A stretch of DNA of 64,000 nt, taken from the NCBI RefSeq assembly GCF_905147365.1, contig NC_056417.1, forward strand, positions 12,732,501-12,796,500. The letters run 5' to 3'. Source of the stretch: Aricia agestis (Eukaryota > Arthropoda > Insecta > Lepidoptera > Lycaenidae). Below are positions 35,967-47,455 of this stretch, one piece after another (the stretch's first letter is position 1; each line of letters starts with the position of its first letter). Made by a program: the position numbers and the translations under genes. The notes beneath the pieces were generated by a model. It saw only the letters and a program-made list of their open reading frames with translations, was not told where the DNA came from and did not search any database.

Positions 35967-36320
35967 TTGATTCATAGGCAGTTGACGGACCTATATCCTG
36001 TCAAGAAAGTCATGACAGGCGGAATTTTTTTCTTAAACGTAATCACGCTTAAAAGGTGTATTTTTTTCTTTGTATTTTCACAGAGAACGCTTATTACATT
36101 TTAAATATTGTACATTTTGTACATTGTACACCTTGCACATTTTTATCACGAATTAATAAAGTTCATTTCATTTAAAAATTTTCCCGCCTGTCATGTCTTT
36201 CTTGACAGACTATACGTCATTTGGTTGGGATTTGTCAATTCAACATTAGCTGTGATCTGTCGGCTGGGTTTGACATAACGCGACCAAATTACGTAGGTCA
36301 GCCACCTGCCTATGAATCGA
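35967..36320. mobile_element. MITE family C, copy 2, with nested mariner-like MITE
   Basis: TTGATTCATAGGCAGTTGAC and the complement of CACCTGCCTATGAATCGA are the ends. The body between is split by the element at 35994-36212; without it GGACCTACGTCATTTGG is restored. Confidence 0.8.
35994..36212. mobile_element. Mariner-like MITE in a TA target
   Basis: TATCCTGTCAAGAAAG and the complement of CTTTCTTGACAGACTA, flanked by TA (35992-35993, 36213-36214). Same terminal family as 38849-38988. It holds CATGACAGGCGG/CCGCCTGTCATG just inside. Confidence 0.8.
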
Positions 36321-37134
36321 AATCTGTGATAGTGCGAATTGCTACGCGCTCCACGGCCAGACTATAGAACTGCAGCGTTCAATGCTTGAAACTATAGCTT
36401 GCATTTCAATATGACGAATGAGGAATTTCGCTCTAAGATGAATTTTTATTAATATTTTAAAATTTCTTTGTTATGCTCAATCAAAGAGATGCAGTAGAGC
36501 TGTGTTTTTCTTCAGGGGCCTTACTCCCGAAACTGATATCGATTCCGATTTTCGATTTCAACGGTTTTTGACACTTTTAGACATCTAAAATAGCGCACGA
36601 TCGTGCTGCGGATCGGTTTGAAACTAATCAACCTCAATGGATTTTGCTATTCCTGACAGCTATGCTAGCGCACAATCGGGCTGTGGCTCATTTTCGAACT
36701 AATCAGCATCGAAACATTCCCCAAATCGAAATCTTAGGTGCTCGCGACAAACAAAATTGTCTGAGAATCGACTTTCAGATCGTGTACAACGTCAAATTTC
36801 ACGGTAGCAACAGAGGCATCGACATAGATTGAGATCGATTGTTGCCGAGTTAGGTATTGTAAACGTTTTTAGGGTCACTGTGGTATCGATTGCTATGGTG
36901 TCGTTTCATTTTTTGCTGATAACAAAATTTTATTTTATTTTAACAAAATAATATAGCTCGCCTACAAGCTTTTTTAATGTGATTGATGGCACCTCCAATG
37001 GAGTTAAGCTCTACAGCTATACGGTCCCATTTAAGTTTGGTATCGTGCTTAGCTTGGCTCGCCCGCATGTACCCTTTTGTGATTCCTGGATTTTCTTCCA
37101 GGAATCTCAACAACATTTATATTTTATACTTAGG

Positions 37135-37460
37135 TTTTTTTTATGAAAGAAGGGGACAAACGAGCAAACGGGTCACCTGATGGAAAGCAACTTCCGTCGC
37201 CCATGGACACTCGCAGCATCAGAAGAGCTGCAGGTACGTTGCCGGCCTTTTAAGAGGGAATAGGGTAATAGGGGAGGGTAGGGATGGGAAGGAAAGGGAA
37301 GGGAATAGGGGAGGATAAGGAACTGAATTGGGCCTTCGGTAAACTTCCTCGGCGAAACACAGCGCAAGCGCTGTTTCACGCCGGTTTTCTGTGAGAACGT
37401 GGTATTTCTCCGATCTCTTTCGGTCTCACCTTACTTATTTATACGGCTCTCCCACGTATA
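37135..37460 (-). mobile_element. SINE-like retroposon, copy 5
   Basis: It has the shared tail (GGGACAAACGAGCAAACGG), GGCCTTCGGTAAAC and GCGCAAGCGCTGTTTCACGC. The head is altered: CCGATCTCTTTCGGTC replaces the usual CCGGTCGAGCCGG, and AATAAGTAAGGT is duplicated around the end. Confidence 0.8.
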
Positions 37461-37758
37461 AATAAGTAAGGTGCGTCGAACGGACCATTATTTTCCAAAC
37501 AAAAGTAACTTTTAATGTCGGCATGCAGGGATACAAATTTTATACTAGAATATGTATACTTATGACAATGTTAAGTGTAACTACAAAAGAGAATTTACAT
37601 ATTTGTTTAATGTCAAGATGTTCCTTAACGAGAATAACCATTTTAAACCCACTAAAGTAGAAAATGGGCACATCTATCTAAAGTTCTAAAGAAATGTATT
37701 TTTATGGTATGACGAAAAAATACAATCATTACATAATCTTTGTTAATATGTAACATCT

Positions 37759-38121
37759 TCTATACCTACACATATAAATAAAATTGGAGTGTCTGTTTGT
37801 AATATTGAAACAACCGTTATTTACTACATGCATATGAATGTATGTAGGTACATACACCAAAACAAATTTTTTTACAATTTTTGTCTGTAATATCTGTCTG
37901 TCTGTCTGTTCCGGCTAATCTCTGAAACGGCTGGAGCTATTTTGCCGGGACTTTTTTTGGTAGATAGCTGATGTAGTAAGGTAAGGTGTAACTTAGGCTA
38001 CTTTTTAACCGACTTCCAAAAAGGAGGAGGTTATATTTTACTTTTTTCATATTTGTTAGCGGACTATCCATCTTTGTTATTATACTATGTTGACGCGGAC
38101 GAAGTCGCGGGCAACAGCTAG
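37759..38121 (+). mobile_element. Non-autonomous Helitron
   Basis: TCTATACCTACACATATAAA, a CTGTCTGTCTGTCTGTT microsatellite with CTCTGAAACGGCTGGAGC, and GACGAAGTCGCGGGCAACAG then CTAG before host T. Classic lepidopteran Helitron ends. Confidence 0.8.
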
Positions 38122-38848
38122 TATTTCATATTTTTCGTAACCTTCTAATAATTTTAAATAACAATACAACGTTGCCATAACGACGTTGACAAGACGCCAT
38201 GGCAACATCTCGATTTTGATACGATTTTGTTCCGGAATTCCTACGCGTTACAATGACATCAAAAACAAAATCGAAATCAGACTCGTATCAAGTTGATATC
38301 AGTTTCGGGAGTAAGGCACCTGATTTTTCATATCAATTTAGCTGAAATTAAGTACTTGATTTTTAGCGTCTAATATAAAGGCACAAACTTAATAAGAAGA
38401 GAAAAGAAAAGATTTTGGCACACGAAGGTGGCAAACCTTCCGGCTTCGTGTACAAAAAATTCTATTGTGCTGCATGGCGCGTTGTGAGGATTAACTTTGC
38501 TGTGATAGAAATATATCTCTCAAATATCTCAACTGTTGCTGAATTTTAAAATAATGATAGTTAAGATTGTTAAAAACACAATCGTTATTTTAAACAAGCA
38601 ACACTGAAACAAGATATATATAGGTGATATGAGAAATTTAAAGTTTTTACTTTATTTACTTAGGTACTTATAGTAAAACATTTTATATTAAAATTATAGT
38701 GTATTTATGTACTTTAAAGTAAAAATCCTATGAAAGTACTAGTGCAGTAAGTTTACACATTGGTATCTTGATTTTAATATTGTGTATGTTCTTTTTTTAA
38801 GTTTAAAAAATACAACTGAGTGTATTGACCCTCATTGAGTGTATAGTA

Positions 38849-38988
38849 TAGTCTGTCAATAAAGTGAAGAAATTAAAAAGTGGCAACACCGTAATTCGTA
38901 GTGTCATCTCTTTCAAATCAATCTAAGAAAAAAGGGATGACACTACGAAGACGCCACTTTTTAATTTCTTCACTTTCTTGACGGACTA
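38849..38988. mobile_element. Mariner-like MITE, 140 bp, TA target
   Basis: TAGTCTGTCAATAAAGTGAA and the complement of TTCACTTTCTTGACGGACTA; TA at 38847-38848 and 38989-38990. Inner arms GTAGTGTCATC/GATGACACTAC extend the hairpin to nearly the whole element. Confidence 0.85.
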
Positions 38989-39296
38989 TAAGTTGGTTAT
39001 TTTTCTTTTTTATAATATAAATAAGCCATTGTTAAAGCTACTTCTGTCAAAAACGTTTTTTGTTAAAACTGTTATTAAATAAAATTATTTTTTTAATAAA
39101 GCATTCTTAAAAACAGGTTTTCTATTTTCGTCAAAAATAAATTGCATCAATAAACTCAAATTAACTATTGATAATAACAGGTAAATGCTCATAATATTTT
39201 TTATGAGTGATTTGCTAAATATTATGTTATAGGCTCAACTCACGGTTTCTGGGGCAGAGAGGAATTGTCGCCATGCGGCATGTTTTTGGACTACAG

Positions 39297-39572
39297 CAGT
39301 GGTCCCCAACCCTATTTTTCACACGGGCCACAAACGTGTTTTGATCTTGGGCTTGCGGGCCGCAACGAACATTTTTTAGAGTTAAAAAATAACGTTCTTC
39401 AAAATTAACGATTTTAAAAGTGGAAAAAAATTCACGGCTTTAACGACGACCTTACATTATTTTGCTGGTGGGCGTTAATTTCAAAATGGTTTAACACCAC
39501 GCGGGCCACAGACAAAGTTCCGGTGGGCCCCATGCGTGTTGCGACCCGCGGGCCGCGGGTTGGGGATAGCTG
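39297..39572. mobile_element. hAT-type non-autonomous element, 8-bp duplication
   Basis: CAGTGGTCCCCAACCC and the complement of GGGTTGGGGATAGCTG are the ends; GACTACAG is exactly duplicated (39289-39296, 39573-39580). CGGGCCACA/GGGCCGCG words inside are typical of hAT relatives. No transposase. Confidence 0.9.
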
Positions 39573-39580
39573 GACTACAG

Positions 39581-41610
39581 CATAGTGAATATGCTTTCGT
39601 ACTCTGCTATAAAACGCGCGCATTCCCTGTTCCACGCTTCCATATTTTTATATTAGAAATGTGTACTTAAATTAAAGAACAACAAAATAGAAATGAATAA
39701 TATTATGCTTTGGCGAAAAACTCTCTCTCTCTGCACTCTCACACTCTGACTCTGCACAGTGTGACTTAAGTAGTGACTCGCACCATAATTTTATTATATT
39801 TTTTACTTCTATATTAACGGCTACTCTCGGAAACATTTAACGATGATTAAACTTCAATGCTTAAATGAAGAGTTACACAGACAATGCATAGTGTAATCTT
39901 CATTAAATTGAAATTAACTAGGACGGCGACTAACCCAAAAAATCAAACATCGTCCTTTTCTCTTCACACTCACGCCAGTCTTTCATATGCCAGGTGAAAA
40001 AGGACGACGCGGATTCATCGCCAAATTAGTTTTTTCTCAATAAATCGAAAAATATACAACATTTTAAAAATCCGCTAGGTCGATTTGTCAATGATAGAAT
40101 TTTATACAATGTGTTAAAATATTAACTTAGTTCAATGCACGGTTATGGCAATTAATAAAAAATTCGTGAAAATTAGATGTATCTTTGTGATTTTTTTCTA
40201 TCGAGAAAATTTTATGATATCGTGCTTTTGCTCAGATCGAATTCTTGGAAATATAATGTAGTATCTAATTTTAGAAAATGAAACAATTCGGGGCTTATTT
40301 TCAAGTAGGTTTAAAAATGAATTATAAAATGGAAAACTTTGGGTTAGTCGCCCCTTTAAGTAATTGATATTCCGTATTCGTCTCTGAGAGTGGTAGTGCG
40401 AATTTATAAAATTTCTGAACATGACTGTTTTATTAGTTCACTTTTAAGCTTTAAAGACAGAACAGGTAAACAAAACGCAAGTTTAAAGAGTATACATTTT
40501 TTTACAACTAATCAAACCTACTCTACTGCCAAAATTAAGGCACAATATTTATACATTTCATCAGGCAAAATAGGCATAACAAATAACAATAGAATTGACA
40601 CTTTAAGATGACAAAGAATATGCACTATCCCCGCGTTCCATTTGATGTTAAGATCAAGACGCTCAAAATAGGAGGCATTTTCAGCGTTTTGATCGTTTTT
40701 AACATCAAATGGGATCAAGTTCATGTTTACAGCAATCGTAATTATTATGGTTTGTATTAAGTATAACAAAAATACTTAAGTTTTTTTTTGTTATAATACA
40801 AAGCTGCCAATCAGATTACTGAGAATATGCTACAGACAAAAATACACATAATTATTTTCTATCTGAATTCTGAAGTCTAGGTGTTAATAAAAATATTGTT
40901 AGATTTCATACATGAGATTCCTTAAGATTTTTAACCGCAATTTTATATTGTTAGACAATTAGACAAACACGAATATTTTTCTATTAATAATAAAATATTG
41001 TGTTAATAAATAATATTCTCTTAATTATTAAATAAAATAAATACTTACTGATATATTTTTGTCTATTGTGCAAGTTCATAAATAAAATTAATATGTACTT
41101 AAAAACTCTTCGGTCAGTAGATATAAGTAATAAGTGTTATTGCAGAAAGTATGTTTAGGTCAAAAAAATTATATGACACAAAAAGCTTCTTTAAATCTAT
41201 AAATAAGTAATAATTTATAAAAAAAATCACAAAACTTCATTGCACTTAACTAAGGAAATAAATAGTTTTAATATCTATTTACTATCTAGATATAAAAAGT
41301 ACTATTCTACAGTAATAACATTATTAAGACCAATTTTCCTCAAAGATTACATTTTACCATTGAACACTTAGGTGACGGTTTAATGGATGACAATGTAATG
41401 AATATAATTTTCCTTCTAGATAAATGTCCCATAATGATATGAATTTGAATAATTAGGATTGGATAATGGATATCATAAAATTGATTTATAAAAATGGAAC
41501 AAGCTTTTACATTTGCTATGACATATTATATGTTATGGTAAGGCTACATACATGCATGGTTATATGGCATGATTTAACGTGACAATACTATAAAACGTAC
41601 AGAGATAAAT
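39581..41610. other. Intergenic; diverged palindrome at 40629-40716
   Basis: CCCCGCGTTCCATTTGATG...GATCGTTTTTAACATC is a diverged copy of the perfect palindrome at 7158. The rest is AT-rich without coding signals and probably includes the 3' UTR of the FAM234-like gene at its right end. Confidence 0.5.
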
Positions 41611-43461
41611 TTAATTTTCAGAAATAAATAACTTTGGTATTTCAGATTCCAGGCGGATTACTTTCACAACAGACACGAGACGCCAATTATCGTAAGAGTT
41701 TGTCTTTTTTGGAGTATACGACTCCGGAGCCACAAATGTACTGAAATAGGATATGAGTTCATGCGAGTTGTCACCATCAATATCTGCAATCATCAAAGAT
41801 TTCTCTTGATACTCCAAATCTGGTTGGCATAAAGGTAATGTCGATCCTTCCTCAACTATCCCTCTATTACATATTTGAACAACATCTGTTTGGCTTACAT
41901 TAACATGAACATATGCTTGAAGTTTATCAAATGACACTAACACAATTCTTTCGGAGATATCATGAGCAGTAAAATTCTGATACTTTATAAAGGACGATAT
42001 GGAGGCTACGTTCATCGTAGGTCGGTAGAAAGTATCATATGAATTCTTCGGGCTCTGATTTTGAACATTGTATCTCACCTCATCAATTTTAAGTGCACCC
42101 TTTGCCAGGTGTGCACTGTTCCACTGTCATAGTTTCAGCACAAAACCCCGTATGGTGTTTGCAAATGCGAAAGAGCTGGGTCGCATGGCAAATATGTGAT
42201 TGGCAGAATACTCCCAGGCTGCATTTGTGGTACCATTTTTCTCCAGCATCAACTTTAGGCTCACTCTACAGGAATTGGGACACTCACCTGAATTTTCCAC
42301 AACTAGCTTTCCGGGCCCATTTGTGAATATTTCCCTTGTATTTCCAATGTTTTTCTTCAAATTTACATTCACTCTTTTAGTGATTTTCGGTGTGGATACA
42401 GTTTGGTTTGTGGGTTGGTCCAATTTAAATAATTTCTTGTACAATAGGCTATAGGGTATTCTGTGAAATTCCTCCAATGTTCCATTTTTGCACATGTATG
42501 TTATGGGATCAGAGTCACTAAGCAGTTTAACCATTCCACAGTTTTCTAGGAGAATAGGTTCTCCGATGATGCTGCCCGTAGCTCCTGAGATTGCGAGCAA
42601 GGAATTGTGGTTTGTACTAGGATGGATAGACGCCACTGTGAGGAGATCATTCACTTGATCCTTATCTGTATCCTTGATGACAATGGGGAAGTCTATTGAT
42701 ACAATATTACTATAAATTTTCCCCTGCTTGTGTATGTACCAGTAGTAAGTACCCGATAGGGGGTTGAGGGCAGCGAACAAGCCCTCAGTGCCAGACACAA
42801 TACAGTCCTTCTGCTTGTCCCTGTTCACATCTATCAGATTACAATTGATTTCTGTGGGTATTCTTGACTCCCTGGTGTACCATCCGACTTTCCCTGTGCT
42901 ACCCACAATTAAAATAACACCGTTAACATTATCATTACTGTTTGACTTCTCCTCCTTCATGTGGTTGCCTCGATATATAAAAATGAGATTTTTTGTGTGA
43001 GGGAGAGCCCCGTCCACGACCTGCACGGCGCCCGACAGTTCGATCTCATCGTAAGGGTTTTCCCAGCTCACGGTTTTCTCCTGCCACTCGTTACTGGAGC
43101 AGCTGCCCACGTTCGAGCAGGGTATGCACCACAAGAAAATTATGACCGTGAAAAAACAAACCAAGATAGACGCAATAAATGCGCAGCGGCGGGGAAATGA
43201 CATTTTCGTAGACATGTCCGACTGCAGGAAACTCACGTTATCCATGGTGCTCTCCACGGTATTCGCGTTCGTGTTGTACTCGTCCATGTCGCTCATGCTG
43301 TAATTCTTCGACGACTGTAGACCACTGTTGAAATCTAAATTGTTGCAGCTATCGGAGCCCATAGTTTTTGCATTGTTTAGTTTCTGATCGTCCTCAGATT
43401 CGGAGTCGGAGAGGCCTTGTTTTAATGGTGCGTAGTTACCACCATTTCCGTTTGCTGTCAT
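41611..43461 (-). CDS. FAM234/ITFG3-like membrane protein, one in-frame TGA
   Basis: One uninterrupted exon except for TGA at codon 445 (42129-42127); 616 residues if that codon is read. N-terminal cytoplasmic tail rich in Ser/Asp/Asn (1-90), one membrane anchor (about 94-114, AFIASILVCFFTVIIFLW), then a large outside domain. FG-GAP/integrin-type calcium loops are visible: DVNRDKQKDC, DTDKDQVNDLL before the TGA and ADIDGDNSHEL after it. That layout (type II anchor plus beta-propeller-like ectodomain) is that of FAM234A/B; the biochemical role is poorly known. The 155-codon frame after the TGA stays open in the same phase and keeps family features, so it was coding until recently or is read through. 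ATG at 43461 is the first in frame. Confidence 0.75.
42127..42129 (-). other. In-frame TGA in the FAM234-like gene
   Basis: The context is AAA CTA TGA CAG TGG. A single base change from TGG (Trp) would remove it. No GT donor placed to splice it out is seen. Confidence 0.9.
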
Positions 43462-44376
43462 GGCTTGATGAATTTATGTTTTACATTTCGCAATGTATTT
43501 TACGACAATAACAGAAAATTAAAAATCAATACAATTTGACATCGGCTGCGGCAACGAAATTAGAAAATGACAGAAGAGATTTATTTTTTTTGTTAATTCG
43601 TCCCGATCGGGACAGGCAAAGGGAGCATTGCCCATACAGCCATGACAGAAGAGAAATAAATTAAGGTTTGAACTTTGGTCTTTGACGTCTGTCAGATTTT
43701 TTTTCTTATTATGGCGCTCGGCTTTTTAACCATGGCCAGTGTCAACTTGTCAAGTAAAATATTATGGCAGGGAAAGAAGTCGTAATAAATAGGTTACAAA
43801 ATAGTAGTTTTTCCAGATCATCGTCAAGTCGAAAGTCTAGTAAAAGTCTTAAGGGCCCCGAGACGGTCAAACGGTTTGACTCAAACCCGTAAATTTTGGT
43901 TTGACTCAAACTATTTTGATCGTTTACAAATTATAATTTGAACGGTTTGGCAAACATATTTTATAATACTTATGTGTTTGAAGCTCGTTCGTTCGATGAT
44001 ATTTCATATTTTTATTTACCTAACGTAGGTAGCCTTTTAATAAAATTATTTCTTTGGATGTCTATGACACGAGGGGGTAGCCAGTATATTTCAATCTGTA
44101 AAGGGGTCGTGAAATCAAAAAGATTGAAAAACACTGATCTATTCTGTGCTTGGGGCCCCTAAAAGGGCCCATGCATGGCAGGCCGCCAGCTTATGCAGGA
44201 TAGTGAATGGTGTCGCAAGCCTGCAGGCTGCATGGCGGGCGGCCTGCGGGCTGCGACACCATACACAATCCTACATAAGCCGGCGCCCGGCGGACGGCAC
44301 GACGGACTGCAATGCAGGATAGTGAATGGGCCACTTTACAGGGAAACAAAAAAAAAACGTTTTTACGCAGTCGCCA
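43462..44376. other. Upstream of FAM234-like gene; repeat pieces
   Basis: GTCCCGATCGGGAC palindrome near 43607. 43695-43800 is a GGCCAGTGTCAAGT repeat copy (TTATTATGGCGCTCGGCT). 44160-44330 is a GC-rich inverted-repeat patch (ATGCAGGATAGTGAATGG occurs twice). No gene. Confidence 0.55.
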
Positions 44377-44578
44377 TGGCACCAACTGGGTTGCATCAAC
44401 CATAGCACCAACTAACTTATAACTATTACGACAGTATATTATAAGTTTATGACTATAACCATAAAAAAATGTCAAATGAACTGTCAAATCCCTAGTAAAA
44501 GTCCATAATGGACGCCATATTTGACGATAACCTTAACTATAACTACGCCTCTGATGCAGCCCGTGCAACCCACCCTAG
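44377..44578. mobile_element. TTAACTTTA MITE family, copy 1 (diverged)
   Basis: ACTGGGTTGCATCAACCATA at the left and ATGCAGCCCGTGCAACCCA at the right, with CACCAACTAACTTATAAC inside, match the ends of 59992-60371. Confidence 0.6.
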
Positions 44579-44656
44579 GTAATTAATTAACTTCTCTGAT
44601 AATACTTAATTTAAATAACCAATTACCATAGACTTAATATATACATCTAACTTCTA

Positions 44657-44912
44657 AGGTTGGGTTGCACCAGAGGCGTGGTTAAAGTTAAAGTTATGGT
44701 TATAGTTAAATATGGCGTCCTTTAGCTTTAACTTTAACCGGAGAAAGTCCTAAAAGCGCCATCTAGTGCTCAAAAGTGTATTGCAGTTAATTATAAGGAA
44801 ACAAATAATATTTATATAACTGCAATGTAGACTGTCATACATAACACTACAGTACCTACTTTTACCGAATTTAAAGTAACACTGTTATAGTTAAAGTTAG
44901 TTGGTGCAACCT
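44657..44912. mobile_element. TTAACTTTA MITE family, copy 2
   Basis: GGTTGGGTTGCACCAGAGGC, then repeated GTTAAAGTTA words, ending TTAGTTGGTGCAACC. It is the inverse orientation of the copy at 59992. Confidence 0.7.
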
Positions 44913-45573
44913 ATCGTATTTCGCCAGACAGCCAGACAGGATACTTTCGCAATAATAATATTAAAAGTAGTTTGAATAAAACAACAAGATTTAGATTCCA
45001 TGTATATTTTTTATATAAATTAATTTAAATTTCTCATACTAAATTAGCTCATATTAAAAGATAATTCCTCTATTATGTCTCGCATATTGAATCTTCAGCA
45101 TTTACATAAATGCATCTATGAGGTTTTGTTTTCCACTGGTTTACTTTACACGACGTCTACAATTAACCTAACTGAGATTATATTAGGTACATAATTTACT
45201 TTATATTAGTATGTTTTATGAACATCACTAGCCAAACCATTAGACGCTACTACCATTAAATGGTACGACTCAAAGAGCCAAGATTTGACTATTCTAATTA
45301 ATATTACAAAATAAATAGTACAACAAGAAAACAATTATATACACACTCAGCCTCTACAATTATTGGATAACTTTAAATACTTAAAGCGACATGCATACTC
45401 TGTGAGTTTTAATGAAAGTTTGATGTAATCATGTGTTAAAATCATCTGCAGTTTACCAGTAGCAGGGTTCTGCTACTGGTTTATTATTATTACTCAAACA
45501 TTAATACAGTTTCGATCCAGTCTAAATCCTTTTGAACAACAAAATAAGATATTTTTCACATGCCATCCAAGAG

Positions 45574-45717
45574 TGATTCATAGGTAGATGATTTGATTTA
45601 TGTATGATTTGATATATGGTATGTCATTTGATTTAGCTATGTCAATCTAATATTATTTGGGTTGGGTTCGACTTAAATCGACCAAGTTATGTATGTCTGC
45701 CATCTACCTATGAATCA
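45574..45717. mobile_element. MITE family C, copy 3 (uninterrupted)
   Basis: TGATTCATAGGTAGATGATT and the complement of CATCTACCTATGAATCA; GGGTTCGACTTAAATCGACC lies inside. This is the only copy here without another insertion. Confidence 0.75.
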
Positions 45718-47127
45718 ATTTGCCCGATAGTACCTATGTCAAACAAACAATAAAAAACATGCTTTAGAGGTAACTTTGACATTTTATGAGAATACTATCT
45801 TGTATTTACTGAGACTGCATCGAAACTATAAGATTATTTAGCAGAATCGACCTACAAACTCCTATTTTTAAACACACATCTAGTTCAGTAAGATACATAT
45901 TTGCAATGGCACATTCTAATTATTATTTTTTAAATCTCAACATTTTTACTATTCTGTTTAACAAAAATATACATATTTATAATAATATTGTTTGAATCAC
46001 AAATGTACATTAATGTGGTCATATACATTATATTAAGCTTAAATTTGTTAATTCAAGAAACAATACTTGAATTTTTCTTCTTTCAAAATATAATATGAAC
46101 ACTTCACTACAGTTACCCAGTTATTAACAAAAAGATGTATACTGATGCTATAGTAACATCAGTATAAAAAATGTGGATCTTTTTATAAGTAAGGGAGATC
46201 TCGGGCATGCCAGTGCCCCAGCCAAGTCTAGAGCGAAGGCACAGCCGTACCATACTTTTCTCAAAGCCATAGAATATAAAATAATCTAGATTTTATTTTA
46301 GAATCTGAAAATTAAATTAAAATGTTGTATTTTCTAGTGTGCTTTTTAAAGTTGATAGAGGCTGCATTACACAAAATTTGGTTAGACCAATTTATAAAGA
46401 ATGTGGATATGTCAAAGAATTTCAGTAAGTATACATAATATTATATTCAGTAATCTCTAAATTTGGCCATGCAAGCTATGGTCCACAAAAGTCTTTACCT
46501 GAGGCATTATTATGCTGCTATTTGTGTGGTAATAAAATATGCACAAAATAACAAATGACAGGTAATCTCTACTACAGACCATAGTGTATGGCCAACTAAA
46601 CACTGCAGTGGTATATAATAGGAACACAAACAAATTATTGTATCTGTCACTATATGTACAATTATTTGAAAAATAAATAAAATATAGCTCTATAATGTGA
46701 TGATAACTTAAAATAATGGACAAGATTAGGCATTACTTAAATCTGCTTTATAAATAGATCAACTGAGCTGGCGTAGTTTGTGTTTAATACTTCTGCCATA
46801 ATCTTTTAGCCACCAGCTCGGCTGTTACGAATGAAAATTAAATAGATGCAGGATATCAGTCTTGCTTTAATTCTTTTTATATACAGATTACAGACAGTAT
46901 TATTTTATCTGTATAAATATTTAGCTAATACAATAATTGAGTCCCATATCAATACTTAGAGTTAACATACAACTATTACGGTAAAGGTTCCTGCCCTACT
47001 CTAGCATCCTGTACTAGCAATTAGGAATAATATTTGTACACAACACATTCTTAACTTAAAACAGCTACACATTTACCTAATACCCTAATATCTTCGCTAG
47101 GCATCACTCTGACACAATTATTGAACA
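45718..47127. other. Presumed SOCS 3' UTR and intergenic DNA
   Basis: AT-rich with no open frames of note. Small perfect hairpins: ACCAGTAGCAG/CTGCTACTGGT just upstream at 45455-45480, ATACTGATG...CATCAGTAT at 46139-46165. The SOCS stop is at 47128, so its 3' UTR runs leftward here; the poly(A) site is not determined. Confidence 0.4.
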
Positions 47128-47455
47128 TTAGATTGAGTATGGATATTCCCCGAGATAGTCTATTAACGTCGAGGGCAGGGGTAGGAGCCTATGCCTCGGT
47201 GCCGTCCACAGTTTTGGCGTTAAGGGATTCGAGTCGAGCGTCCTATGTACTGCTAGCCGAGATAGGTGGAGGAGTGACGGTGGTGATTTTTTCAGAGGTG
47301 ATTTGAGGAGGACAGGGGAGTGTTGACAGCCTTCCCGATCTACCCACACTGTATTCTCTGTCCCTCTCTCTCCCATCCTTATGTAGTAATGTACCAGCTC
47401 GACGACACATCGAAACCGGGGCATATACCTCGCTAAGGGTCGGTCACAGTCTAGC
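47128..47455 (-). CDS. SOCS: SOCS exon 4: end of SH2 and SOCS box
   Basis: Acceptor GTTACAG, then residues 172-280: LDCDRPLARYMPRFRCVVEL closes SH2; the SOCS box follows; TAA at 47130-47128. Confidence 0.9.

Larger units (their letters stand above)
36515..38313. mobile_element. 1.8-kb non-autonomous DNA element with nested SINE and Helitron
   Basis: CAGGGGCCTTACTCCCGAAA and CTGATATCGATTCC at the left mirror GATATCAGTTTCGGGAGTAA and GGCACCTG at the right. No transposase frame. The SINE (37135-37460) and the Helitron (37759-38121) lie inside. Confidence 0.7.
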
